Shown here: one piece after another, positions 1 to 8,111 of the stretch | Numbering within the stretch: position 1 is the stretch's first letter | Layout: every line of letters starts with the position of its first letter | Assembly: GCA_965221075.1 (NCBI GenBank) | Contig: OZ244865.1 | Span: 1,612,001 to 1,676,000, forward strand | DNA length: 64,000 bases | Origin: UBA2970 sp965221075 | GTDB lineage: Bacteria > Verrucomicrobiota > Verrucomicrobiia > Limisphaerales > AAA164-E04 | Direction of reading: 5' to 3' | The notes under the pieces: generated by a model | What the model was told of the DNA's origin: nothing | Seen by the model: the letters and a program-made list of their open reading frames with translations, nothing else | The model's database searches: none | Translations under genes and position numbers: made by a program

Positions 1-117
1 ATCACCGGCATCGTCACCCCGGCCGGGATCCTGGAGCCCGGCGAGCTGATGTCCCGCCGGGAGGAGCTGCGGCAGGACCGGCTCATTCCAGGCCGCAGGC
101 CCTCCGGGCCCGCCTGA
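1..117 (+). CDS. C-terminal fragment of an unidentified protein (partial at window start)
   Basis: Frame 1 is open from the first base to a TGA ending at 117 and encodes 38 residues. Almost every codon ends in G or C, as in the flanking real genes, which is why I treat it as the tail of a gene that starts before the window. The fragment begins ITGIVTPAGILEPGELMSRR and ends in a basic, proline-rich tail. I do not recognise the family. It converges on trpS and overlaps its 3' end by 35 bp, so the last dozen codons share DNA with the trpS C-terminus. Confidence 0.45.
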   Translation: MTGIVTPAGILEPGELMSRREELRQDRLIPGRRPSGPA

Positions 118-1048
118 GCACGTCCCGGGCCACCCCGGCGGCCCGCTCCGCCCCGTCCCGGAGCACCTCCTCAACCCGCTCCGGATCGGACTCCAGCTCC
201 CGGCGCCGCTCCCTCATGGGGCGGAAGTGCTCCCAGCAGCGCTCGAAGAGGTCCTTCTTGAGGCTGCCGTAGCCGTAGCCGCCGGCCCGCAGCCTCTCCT
301 CGGCCCGGTCGGCGTCGGCGGGATCGGCCACCAGGCGCATCAGGCGCAGGGCGATGTTGCGGCCGGCGTCGGGCTTGGGCTCGTCGACCCCCCGGCTGTC
401 CATCACCAGGCCCATGATCCGCTTCCTGATCGCCTTCTCCTCGCCGAAGATCTCGATGGTGTTGCCGTAGCTCTTGCTCATCTTCTGGCCGTCGGTTCCG
501 GGCACCGCCGCGCTCTCCTCCCGGATCAGGGACCGGGGGAGGACGAAGCACTCGCCGTAGGCCTGGTTGAACTTGGCGGCGATGTCGCGGGTGACCTCCA
601 CGTGCTGCTTCTGGTCGCGGCCCACCGGCACCGCGTCGGCGTCGTAGATCAGGATGTCGGCGGCCATCAGCACCGGGTAGGCGAAGAGCCCGTGGTTGGG
701 GGAGAGGCCCTTCGCCACCTTGTCCTTGTAGCTGTGGCAGCGCTCGAGCAGCCCCATGGGGGTGACCGTGCTGAGCAGCCAGGAGAGCTCCACGTGCTCG
801 GGCACGTCCGACTGGCGGAAGAGCACGCTGCGCCGGGGATCGAGCCCGCAGGCCAGGAAGTCCAGGGCCGCGCTCCGGGTGCAGGCCCGGCGCTCCCCGG
901 GGTCGAACACCGAGGTCATCGAGTGGTAGTCGGCGATGAAGTAGTAGGCCCGGCCCTTCTCCTGGAGCTCGACGGCCGGGCGCATCATCCCGAAGTAGTT
1001 GCCCAGATGGAGGGCGCCCGAGGGCTGGATGCCCGATAGGATCCGCAT
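83..1048 (-). CDS. trpS: Tryptophan--tRNA ligase (TrpRS)
   Basis: Cytoplasmic class I aminoacyl-tRNA synthetase that charges tRNA-Trp using ATP and tryptophan. The 321-residue product has the class I signatures: a HIGH-type motif as HLGN at residues 14-17, directly after the typical start MRILSGIQPSG, and KMSKS at 189-193. The PVGRDQKQHVE segment (about 141-151) is characteristic of TrpRS. The open frame extends 48 codons further upstream to 1192, but that part would run into aroC and lacks synthetase sequence, so I place the start at the ATG at 1048. It is transcribed divergently from aroC across a 90-bp gap that must hold both promoters. Length is normal for bacterial TrpRS. Confidence 0.96.
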   Translation of the reverse strand: MRILSGIQPSGALHLGNYFGMMRPAVELQEKGRAYYFIADYHSMTSVFDPGERRACTRSAALDFLACGLDPRRSVLFRQSDVPEHVELSWLLSTVTPMGLLERCHSYKDKVAKGLSPNHGLFAYPVLMAADILIYDADAVPVGRDQKQHVEVTRDIAAKFNQAYGECFVLPRSLIREESAAVPGTDGQKMSKSYGNTIEIFGEEKAIRKRIMGLVMDSRGVDEPKPDAGRNIALRLMRLVADPADADRAEERLRAGGYGYGSLKKDLFERCWEHFRPMRERRRELESDPERVEEVLRDGAERAAGVARDVLRRARRACGLE

Positions 1049-1138
1049 CGCGGGGCAGGCTAGCAGGAGCGGCTCGGGCCTTTCAACGGTCCCGGCCGGT
1101 TTGACCCCGCGGGGCCTTTGGGACACACTCGGCGGGCC

Positions 1139-2221
1139 ATGGGCAACTCGTTCGGCACCCTTTTCCGGATCTCGACCTGGGGCGAGTCGCACGGAGGCGG
1201 GGTGGGGGTGGTCCTAGACGGATGCCCGCCCCGGATGGAGCTCTCCGAGGCGGACATCCAGCCCGAGCTGGACCGCCGCCGCCCGGGGCAGTCCTCCATC
1301 GTCACCCCCAGGAAGGAGCCCGACAAGGTCGAGATCCTCTCGGGGATCTTCGAGGGCCGGACCCTGGGCACTCCCATCGCCATGCTGGTGCGCAACCGCG
1401 ACGCCCGTCCCGAGGCCTACGCCGAGATGGCCGCCAAGTTCCGCCCCTCCCACGCCGACTACACCTACCATGCCAAGTTCGGCGTCCGCGACTGGAAGGG
1501 GGGCGGGCGGAGCAGCGCCCGGGAGACGGTCGGACGGGTGGCGGCCGGCGCGGTGGCCCGCAAGCTGCTGAGGGAGAGGTACGGAGTGGAGATTGCCGCC
1601 TGGGTCCAGCGGGTGCAGGACATCGAGGCGCCGCCGGTGCCCGACTCGGTGGGACGCGAGGAGGTGGATGCCAGCATGGTCCGCTGCCCCCACCCGGCCA
1701 CCGCGCAGCGGATGATCGAGCGCATCGAGACGGTGCGCGGGAAGGGGGACAGCGTGGGGGGCCTGGTGGAGGCGGTGGCCCGGGGCCTGCCCCCGGGCTG
1801 GGGCGTCCCGGTCTTCGACCGGCTGGAGGCCGATCTGGCCAAGGCGATGATGAGCCTGCCGGCCAGCAAGGGCTTCTCCATCGGATCCGGCTTCGAGGGG
1901 ATCGCGCTCACCGGACTGCAGCACAACGATCCGATGCGGTCCTCGGAGTCCGGGGTGCGCTTCCTCTCCAACCGCTCGGGCGGGGTCCAGGGGGGCATCT
2001 CCAACGGCGCCCCCCTGCGCTTCAAGGTGGCCTTCAAGCCCACCGCCACGGTGATGCATCCCCAGGAGACGGTCGATGTCGACCTGAGGGACGCCATCCT
2101 CAAGGGCCGGGGCAGGCACGATCCCTGCGTCCTGCCCCGGGCGGTGCCCATGGTGGAGGCGATGGCCGCCCTGGTGCTGGCCGACCACGCGCTGCGCCAC
2201 CGGGCCCAGTGCGGAGGCTAG
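1139..2221 (+). CDS. aroC: Chorismate synthase
   Basis: Catalyses the last shikimate-pathway step, anti-1,4-elimination of phosphate from EPSP to give chorismate, with reduced FMN as cofactor. The 360-residue protein opens with MGNSFGTLFRISTWGESHGG, matching the family N-terminus including the GESHG motif. Later family landmarks include the arginine/serine-rich GGGRSSARET stretch near residue 125 and a GGVQGGISNG segment near 285. An ATG 21 bp upstream would add seven non-conserved residues, so the start at 1139 is preferred. It is divergent from trpS. Chorismate feeds tryptophan synthesis, but the neighbours do not otherwise form an aromatic operon. Confidence 0.96.
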   Translation: MGNSFGTLFRISTWGESHGGGVGVVLDGCPPRMELSEADIQPELDRRRPGQSSIVTPRKEPDKVEILSGIFEGRTLGTPIAMLVRNRDARPEAYAEMAAKFRPSHADYTYHAKFGVRDWKGGGRSSARETVGRVAAGAVARKLLRERYGVEIAAWVQRVQDIEAPPVPDSVGREEVDASMVRCPHPATAQRMIERIETVRGKGDSVGGLVEAVARGLPPGWGVPVFDRLEADLAKAMMSLPASKGFSIGSGFEGIALTGLQHNDPMRSSESGVRFLSNRSGGVQGGISNGAPLRFKVAFKPTATVMHPQETVDVDLRDAILKGRGRHDPCVLPRAVPMVEAMAALVLADHALRHRAQCGG

Positions 2222-2258
2222 GCTGACCGCCCCCGGGGACTCTGCCCGGCCGTGGCGG

Positions 2259-3392
2259 CTACCTTGCAGGCGCCCGGCCTGGCGGGAGCTGCCGTGCGCC
2301 GTGGAGAGCGCGCCAGCGGGGGTACTCCGACTCCAGGAGGGAGGCGGCCCAGTAGCCGTGGTAGCTGTAGCCCCTGCGCCGCTCGGGGCCGATCTCCGAG
2401 AAGTCGTAGCGGTAGACCGAGTCCCGATCGAGGTACAGCGGACGGCCGGTGCCGAGCTCGTAGAACCGGGCCCAGAGCGGCGGCGCGTCCGGATCCTCGA
2501 TCAGGATCCGGTCCGCAAGCCCGCCGGGCCCGGAAACCTGGCGGACCCGCACGCCGTCCATCGCCGCGGAGCGCAGCCATTCCACCGCCCCCTCGATCGC
2601 CGCCACGATCCCGGGGGAGGGCTCCTCGACCGACATCAGGAAGCGCACTATGCCGACGGTCTCGCCTCCGGAGAGGGATGGCGGCTCGTAGGCGCGCCCC
2701 CAAGCCGGTTCGAGGGTCTCTTCGTCGTGCTGGGCGCACCACGCGACCGGCCGGCCCTCCCGCCTGACCTGGCAGCGAAGGACGGCGTCGATCCCCCGAG
2801 CCACCGCGGCGGACGCCGATCCGCGCCGCTCCCGGTCCAGGAAGCCGAAGGGCGCCTTTCCCCTGGCGGCTTCGTCGAGGAGCGCCAGCACGTTGGCCAT
2901 GGCGTCGTCGTTGAAGGTGATCCGCGAGGTGTATCCCTCCTGCAGCGGGAAGATCTGCGGCCAGCCCCCGTTCGGATACTGGGCGGCAAGGAGGTAGTCG
3001 AAGCCGCGCTCGAAGGAGCGGCGCAGTTCCTGGCCGCCGGCGCGATCGATCACCAGGGCCAGGAAGCGCATCGGGGAGACGGTGGCGCCGTTGTCGATCG
3101 TGGGACGCCCGATCGCTCCCGACGAGGGCGGGGGAGCCAGGAGATCGGCGTTCTTCGGCCATCCGCCCTCCGGCGTCTGGCGCCGGACGACGGCCCGGGC
3201 GGCCTCCAGGGCCTGGCCGGAAGCGTACCATTCCTCGGGCTGACGGAGCAGCTCCCGGCTCCACCGGGCCGGAGGATCGGCCGCCGGGAGGCTCCAGGCC
3301 GATGCCAGGATCGCCAGCCAGGCTGCGCCTCCGGCCCGAAGCACGGACGGCCGCCGCCATCCGGCAGGGCGCGCCGGGCTAGGCGCGGGCAT
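2259..3392 (-). CDS. Pectate lyase, polysaccharide lyase family 10, secreted
   Basis: Predicted to cleave polygalacturonate by beta-elimination outside the cytoplasm. The 377-residue product has an N-terminal hydrophobic signal segment (about residues 18-33), then PL10 landmarks: the repeated GGWP motifs (TPEGGWPKNAD and YPNGGWPQIFP), ITFNDDAMANVL near the middle, and a C-terminal ARFYELGTGRPLYLDRDS block. In characterised PL10 enzymes the catalytic arginine lies in the equivalent of that last block; here DRDS occupies the position usually written GRDG. The start is the ATG at 3392. The composite transposon ends only 12 bp upstream, so the original promoter region has been displaced. The frame is also open backwards through the damaged transposase, making an accidental 797-codon fusion frame. 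A KDG-type kinase at 19070 fits the same catabolic route. Confidence 0.85.
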   Translation of the reverse strand: MPAPSPARPAGWRRPSVLRAGGAAWLAILASAWSLPAADPPARWSRELLRQPEEWYASGQALEAARAVVRRQTPEGGWPKNADLLAPPPSSGAIGRPTIDNGATVSPMRFLALVIDRAGGQELRRSFERGFDYLLAAQYPNGGWPQIFPLQEGYTSRITFNDDAMANVLALLDEAARGKAPFGFLDRERRGSASAAVARGIDAVLRCQVRREGRPVAWCAQHDEETLEPAWGRAYEPPSLSGGETVGIVRFLMSVEEPSPGIVAAIEGAVEWLRSAAMDGVRVRQVSGPGGLADRILIEDPDAPPLWARFYELGTGRPLYLDRDSVYRYDFSEIGPERRRGYSYHGYWAASLLESEYPRWRALHGARQLPPGRAPAR

Positions 3393-3396
3393 GGCC

Positions 3397-3404
3397 TTCA
3401 AATC
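3397..3404. repeat. Left 8-bp target-site duplication of the composite transposon
   Basis: TTCAAATC lies immediately outside the left terminal inverted repeat. The identical octamer lies immediately outside the right terminal repeat at 8082-8089. An 8-bp duplication is the usual length for ISL3-family insertion. Confidence 0.88.
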
Positions 3405-3427
3405 GGCTCTACCGAAAAACGTGTGGG
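3405..3427. repeat. Left terminal inverted repeat of IS copy 1 and of the composite unit
   Basis: Begins GGCTCTACCGAAAAAC and abuts the last codon of the transposase reading frame. It matches the reverse complement of 8059-8081 at 20 of 23 positions and has the GGCTCT start typical of ISL3 ends. Confidence 0.87.
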
Positions 3428-4652
3428 TTAAGCGACATGGGGGTTGAGTTTGGCGAAGTCGAGCTTCCCGGCGATGAGGAAGAAGACGGTGCGGATGGTC
3501 TTGAAGCAGCGGTAGCCTCTGGCGCGGCGCTTGGCGGACTGGAACAGCCCGTTGAGTGCCTCGATGAAGCCGTTGGTGCGGCGTGTTCTGGCCCAGGCAG
3601 CGATTCCATGGATGTGCTTTCGGATCATCCTGGCGACGGCCTTCATGGGCTCGACCTTGGAGCGGTTCACGTTGGCGCCACTGGTGGAGCATGGCCCTGA
3701 CTACGTGGATCTGCTTGCGGTTGAGGATCTCCCGCAGCTGCTCCCGGTACATCCAGGCACGGGCTGTGCGCTTGCCGACGACATTGGCCAGGAGCGCATC
3801 GAGCTCGGCTCGCTGAGCGGGCCCGAGGTTGCCAGGATTCTTGGGCAGGGTCCATCGCAGGCCCTTGAGATCCGGGTCGCTCCGCTGCTCGATGCGCCGG
3901 GTCGCGTCGAGCGCCTTGGAGGCGTGGGCGACTACGTGGAACTTGTCGAAGGTGATATCTGCGTTGGGCAGATGCTCGGCGACGCCGCTGATGAATGCGG
4001 GCGACATGTCGATGGAGACCGATTCGACCGCCTTGGGATCGCCGCCGTGCGCCTCCAGCGCGTCGGCGAACTCTCCGACGGTCCTGGCGCTGCGCCCCTC
4101 GCCGACGAAGACGACGCGGCGAGCGTTGGCGTCTGCGGCGACAGTGACGTAGTTGTGGCCACGCGCCCGGGAGGTTTCGTCGATGGCGACGGAGCTGGTT
4201 TCGGAGAGGTCGGTCTGTGCGACGGCCATGTCGACGTAGCAAGCACAGATCGACTGGGCCCGGTGCGGCGAGAGCCTCGCCAGCCGCGCTGCCGCGGCAA
4301 AGGGCATCTGCTGGCACAGGGTGACGACGAGCGCCTCGAAGAGGAGCGTGAAGCCGGAGCGGCGGCCCGCCCAGGGCGGCTCCACCAGCGCCACTCGTCC
4401 ATCCGGCAGGCGCACACGCGGGACTCGGGCCACCAGTTCGCACTCGTGCTGGAAGAAGCTCAGGTGGCGGAAGCTCTTGATCAGCGTGTCATGCACCGGA
4501 TGGACGCCCTCGGCATCGCCATGCGCAAAGCGCGCGCCCCGACGGAAGTCTACACGAACGATCAGCTTGCGCTCGGACTGGTCGAACTCCAGAGCTGTGA
4601 CAACCCAGGGTTCGGACAAGCCGAGGGCGACGGTGAACAGTTCGTTATTCAT
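3428..4652 (-). pseudogene. ISL3-family transposase, copy 1, frameshifted
   Basis: The DDE transposase reading begins with MNNELFTVALGLSEPW at 4652. ISL3 features are a degenerate His/Cys-rich N-terminal region (FAHGDAEGVHPVHDT), the first acidic site in SVAIDETSRARG and the second in SVSIDMSPAFISG. After residue 340 or so the frame breaks near 3674-3684. The true C-terminus (NVNRSKVEPMKAVARMIRKH onward, with the third acidic residue in TNGFIEALNG) continues in another frame to a stop at 3428. Comparison with the family pattern suggests loss of two bases between the codons for Trp and Asn. Copy 2 has the same lesion. In the unshifted frame no stop occurs before the pectate lyase stop at 2259. 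Confidence 0.85.
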
Positions 4653-4847
4653 AGGGCGATTCTGCTATGGTTGAACCATGCCGAAGAAGGCTTTCTGGTC
4701 CATTCGGGCCGGCCTCAGTGTGTTCGCCGACACTGGCGCGTCAAGGTCCCGCTATGCCGTTCGAACACCCGTCATCTAAGCTCTGGCCGACTGTCCGGAA
4801 CCTCGACGGCATCGAAACGCTGGACGACCCGGTCGATGAAGAGAGTT

Positions 4848-6308
4848 TCATGGATCCAGTAGGTTGCTAACGATTTTTGGAACATTCAATGTCAGTGGGT
4901 GTCCTAATCTTGCGATTTTCCAGTCAGCGTTAATTACGCACATTAGAGGAACAAATCGGTACCTTTGATTAAATCGACTGTATAATTTACTGTCCTTGCC
5001 GCCAACAAATCTATACCAGAAATGTATATTGGATCCCAGGCGGTTATGAAGAAGATACTCACTCGCAACAATTTTTTGATGTTCAGCGTTAGAAGCGCCA
5101 CCAGTAGTATTCAGCCCAACAAACGCAACTTTATCATCCCAGTCTGGATAATTCATGAAATACTCCTGGAATTTTGCCATTGAACTCAGAGTGTTTTGAA
5201 AACCAGAGTTTGACTGTACACTATCCCCATGCCAAAACAAAAGAACAACTATCTTGCCTTTTAGGCCAATGCTTGAGTATTTAGTGTTATTTCTCAGATC
5301 AAAAAAATTGAATTCCGGAGCTGACAAACCCGACAGAACAAATCCATGTTTAGAACATTGCTCTTGAAGATATGCTTCGTTATCTTTATACAGAGTTTCT
5401 GGAATGCTGTTCCACCATATCCGGCGACCGCCAAAACTCCATTTCTCAATTGATCTGTATATTCGATCTAACTCGATAATGTATTCTCCATCGTACTTAT
5501 TGCCTAGCGATTCGATGGCTTTCTTGGTCAGAGAAAAGTGAATGGAGGCAAGTCTACCACGAATCACTTTTTTGGGATTGTCTGTATCTTGATTAGATAA
5601 CCCTAACACGCCTACTTTAATATCGTTCAAGCGGAACGATAACGAATTTGTAGGAAGATTCAACTTCATAGCTAAATCTAGAGCAGTTTTTGTAGATTCT
5701 CGAAGGCTGCTTCGATCTAGTACTCTCGTTCGAGTGCCTTTCACATCAGTTTCTGGTATGCCATATGCAGTTAGAAGTTCACTCTCTGAAGGTGTGCTAG
5801 ATTCTAAAAAATGCGTGATGCTATGTGTTGTCAACAATACCATGATTTCTTCCCATATCTGTACAAGAGTCGGGTCGTCCTTTACAGAAATTGCAGTACC
5901 ATCCTCGCACGCATTCAGAAGAGATTCCGGTAGAACTGCTTGAATATTGTCGCTACGTGCGTGAAAACTAGCATTCGTGAACGATAGTATTACCATAGCT
6001 ATCAGCGTTAAGTGCAGCATTGATAACATTGGCCCGTGAAAGCATCTTTCAGAAAATATCATTCGGTCGGAGTTCAGCCTGACCAGGCTTAGAATCCGTC
6101 CGAGTGATCTGTTATAGGCAGTACAGATCTCACTGGCCTGAGATGATAGCTTCAGATACAACTCTGTCAGCAGACAGGGGATCCTGAAGAACAACGACCA
6201 TGTATTAAGCAGAATGCCCATGCTGGAAACAGCATGATCTCCGTCGCACGGTACATTAGATTCCGATTCGGCAATGACAGCCTTATTATGTTTGTTCCGA
6301 GCGTTCAT
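4848..6308 (-). CDS. Transposon passenger: exported protein with thioredoxin-like C-terminus lacking the CxxC pair
   Basis: A 486-codon AT-rich reading frame with codon use quite unlike the GC-rich chromosome. The first 82 residues look poor; methionines at 6062, 6029 and 6020 are alternative starts, and the last two give a classical signal peptide (MLSMLHLTLIAMVILSFTNA). The middle has no family I recognise. The last 155 residues or so resemble the AhpC/TSA-thioredoxin fold: APEFNFFDLRNN, then GLKGKIVVLLFWHGDS, where active members have W-C-x-x-C, and a late beta-strand block ending in a cis-proline-like VPLMCVINADW. Both catalytic cysteines are therefore absent (H and S). It could be a binding rather than a redox domain. 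Its stop lies 8 bp beyond the edge of IS copy 1. Function unknown. Confidence 0.7.
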   Translation of the reverse strand: MNARNKHNKAVIAESESNVPCDGDHAVSSMGILLNTWSLFFRIPCLLTELYLKLSSQASEICTAYNRSLGRILSLVRLNSDRMIFSERCFHGPMLSMLHLTLIAMVILSFTNASFHARSDNIQAVLPESLLNACEDGTAISVKDDPTLVQIWEEIMVLLTTHSITHFLESSTPSESELLTAYGIPETDVKGTRTRVLDRSSLRESTKTALDLAMKLNLPTNSLSFRLNDIKVGVLGLSNQDTDNPKKVIRGRLASIHFSLTKKAIESLGNKYDGEYIIELDRIYRSIEKWSFGGRRIWWNSIPETLYKDNEAYLQEQCSKHGFVLSGLSAPEFNFFDLRNNTKYSSIGLKGKIVVLLFWHGDSVQSNSGFQNTLSSMAKFQEYFMNYPDWDDKVAFVGLNTTGGASNAEHQKIVASEYLLHNRLGSNIHFWYRFVGGKDSKLYSRFNQRYRFVPLMCVINADWKIARLGHPLTLNVPKIVSNLLDP

Positions 6309-6423
6309 TATTCAGTGTGTTCAGCGAGGTTTTGCAACAACGAACAGAGAGTGGATTTTGTCAATAGTGCCTGTGACAAAAGTCCGATTTTTCAGAGATG
6401 TTGACAGCTGATCAGAAATAAGG
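6309..6423. other. AT-rich upstream region of the passenger gene
   Basis: This 115-bp stretch between the passenger gene and IS copy 2 is AT-rich and must hold the passenger promoter if it has one of its own. I see no convincing -35/-10 pair and no coding frame. Confidence 0.4.
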
Positions 6424-6446
6424 GGCTCTACAGAAAAACGTGTGGG
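6424..6446. repeat. Left terminal inverted repeat of IS copy 2
   Basis: Identical to the left repeat of copy 1 except for A in place of C at position 9. It directly abuts the transposase stop codon at 6447. Confidence 0.85.
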
Positions 6447-7670
6447 TTAAGCGACATGGGGGTTGAGCTTGGCGAAGTCGAGCTTCCCGGCGATGAGGAA
6501 GAAGACGGTGCGGATGGTCTTGAAGCAGCGGTAGCCTCTGGCGCGGCGCTTGGCGGACTGGAACAGCCTGTTGAGGGCCTCGATGAATCCGTTGGTGCGG
6601 CGTGTTCTGGTCCAGGCAGCGATCCCATGGATGTGCTTTCGGATCATCCTGGCGACGGCCTTCATGGGATCGACCTTGGAGCGGTTCACGTTGGCGCCAC
6701 TGGTGGAGCATGGTCCTGACTACGTGGATCTGCTTGCGGTTGAGGATCTCCCGCAGCTGCTCCCGGTACATCCAGGCATGGGCTGTGCGCTTGCCGACGA
6801 CGTTGGCCAGGAGCGCATCGAGGTCGGCTCGCAGAGCGGGCCCGAGACTGCCAGGATTCTTGAGCAGCGTCCATCGCAGGCCCTTGAAATCCGGGTCGCT
6901 CCTCTGCTCGACCGCCGGGTCGCGTCGATCTCCTTGGAGGCGTGGGCGACTGCATGGAACTTGTTGAAGGAGATATCTGCGTCGGGCAGATGCTCGGCGA
7001 CTCTGCTGATGAATGCGGGCGACATGTCGATGGAGACCGATTCGACCGCCATGGGATCGCCCCCATGCGCCGTCAGCGCGTCGGCGAACTCTCCGACGGT
7101 CCTGGCGCTGCGCCTCTCGCCGACGAAGACGACGCGGCGTGAGTTGGCGTCTGCGGCGACGGTGACGTAGTCGTGGCCACGCGCCCGGGAGGTTTCGTCG
7201 ATGGCGACGGCGCTGGTTCCGGAGATGTCGGTCTGTGCGATGGACATGTCGACGTAGCAAGCACAGATCGACTGGGCTTGGTGCGGCGAGAGCTGAGCCA
7301 GCCGCGCTGCCGCGGCAAAGGGCATCTGTTGGCACAGGGCGACGACGAGCGTTTCGAAGAGGAGCGTGAAGCCGGAGCGGCGGCCCGCCCAGGGCGGCTC
7401 CACCAGTGCCACTCGTCCATCCGGCAGGCGCACACGCGGGACGCGGGCCACCAGTTCGCACTCGTGCTGGAAAAAGCTCAGGTGGCGGAAGCTCTTGATC
7501 AGTTTACCATGCACCGGATGAACGCCCTCGGCATCGCCATGCGCACAGCGCGCGCCCCGACGGAAGTCGACACGCTCGATTAGCTTGCGCTCGGACTCGT
7601 CGAACTCCAGAACTGTGACAACACAGGGTTCGGACAAGCCGAGGGCGATGGTGAACAGTTCGTTGTCCAT
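6447..7670 (-). pseudogene. ISL3-family transposase, copy 2, two frameshifts
   Basis: Starts MDNELFTIALGLSEPC at 7670 and matches copy 1 closely, with AVAIDETSRARG and SVSIDMSPAFIS carrying the first two acidic residues. One base is missing near 6911 relative to copy 1, which throws the frame at DATRR. The reading recovers in a second frame (EQRSDPDFKGLRWTLLKN) until the same two-base lesion as in copy 1, near 6691-6703. The C-terminus with TNGFIEALNR lies in a third stretch ending at 6447. No active transposase can be made without two frame corrections. Confidence 0.87.
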
Positions 7671-7929
7671 AGGGCGTTCCTGCTATGGTTGAACCATGCC
7701 GAAGAAGGCATTCTGCTCCATTCGGGTCGGCCTCAGTGTGTTCGCCAGCGCTGGGGCGTCAAGGTCCAGCTATGCCGGTCGAACACCCGTCATCGAAGCT
7801 CTGGTCGGCTGTCCGGAATCTCGACGGCATCGAAACGCTGGACGACCCGATGGATGAAGCGATCCGCCGCATGACTGTGCTGTCCAGGGGGCAGGCGCTT
7901 TGCAGCGATCCGCCGAGGCCGAGGCCACT

Positions 7930-7954
7930 GGCCCCCCTCTGCTGCAGGGGGACC
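7930..7954. other. Stem-loop in the right arm of IS copy 2
   Basis: Arms 7930-7938 and 7946-7954 pair at eight of nine positions (core CCCCCT/AGGGGG) around a 7-base loop. It is not followed by a T-run on either strand. It lies in the arm missing from copy 1. The rest of 7671-8058 shows no convincing gene; a short frame starting MPKKAFCSIR at 7696 has a counterpart in copy 1 (4678) but ends differently. Confidence 0.5.
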
Positions 7955-8058
7955 ACTTAGGGTAGGAAATGGAACCAAACACACGGTGCAGGCTGTCTGT
8001 GACTATGGAGCCGATTTGCCATGGCTAGTGCCAGCCACGGCTGTCTGGACAGCACAAG

Positions 8059-8081
8059 CCCACACGGTTTTCAGTAGAGGC
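8059..8081. repeat. Right terminal inverted repeat of IS copy 2 and of the composite unit
   Basis: Reads CCCACACGGTTTTCAGTAGA onward on the plus strand; its reverse complement matches the left end of copy 1 at 20 of 23 positions. Confidence 0.87.
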
Positions 8082-8089
8082 TTCAAATC
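8082..8089. repeat. Right 8-bp target-site duplication of the composite transposon
   Basis: TTCAAATC, an exact copy of the octamer at 3397-3404. Joining the flanks across one copy restores an apparently uninterrupted purF to pectate lyase spacer of 34 bp. Confidence 0.88.
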
Positions 8090-8111
8090 GAAGCATTGTC
8101 CGGGCGTCCGT

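Larger units (their letters stand above)
3405..4840 (-). mobile_element. ISL3-family insertion sequence, copy 1, right-truncated
   Basis: This copy aligns closely along its length to 6424-7859. Similarity stops abruptly at about 4840/7859, after which copy 1 continues into the AT-rich passenger DNA. It retains the left terminal repeat but not the right one, so by itself it is not a complete element. It contains the frameshifted transposase. Confidence 0.85.
3405..8081. mobile_element. Composite transposon bounded by two ISL3-family elements
   Basis: The 4,677-bp unit runs from the left inverted repeat of IS copy 1 to the right inverted repeat of IS copy 2. The outer ends match at 20 of 23 positions in inverted orientation and are flanked by an exact 8-bp direct repeat, TTCAAATC. 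The inner left end of copy 2 (6424) is not flanked by that octamer, so the whole segment, not copy 2 alone, inserted as a unit. Both IS copies face the same way. Copy 1 lacks its right-hand 220 bp or so; the DNA between copies is AT-rich and carries one long gene. It landed between purF and the pectate lyase gene. Both transposase genes are damaged, so present mobility would need help in trans. Confidence 0.85.
6424..8081 (-). mobile_element. ISL3-family insertion sequence, copy 2, full length
   Basis: This 1,658-bp element has both ends: a left repeat starting GGCTCTACAGAAAAAC at 6424 and a right repeat at 8059-8081. Its length suits the ISL3 family. It carries a transposase with two frame breaks and a 388-bp non-coding right arm (7671-8058). 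The 8 bp outside its left end (AAATAAGG) do not match those outside its right end (TTCAAATC), so it did not insert here as a single copy. Confidence 0.85.

Noticed and set aside
4678..4779. Short plus-strand frame MPKKAFWSIR repeated in both IS copies
   Set aside because: The two copies diverge and end at different points, as expected for non-coding IS sequence rather than a conserved accessory gene.
7671..8058. Extra gene in the right arm of IS copy 2
   Set aside because: No frame shows codon bias or a known domain; only the stem-loop at 7930-7954 stands out.
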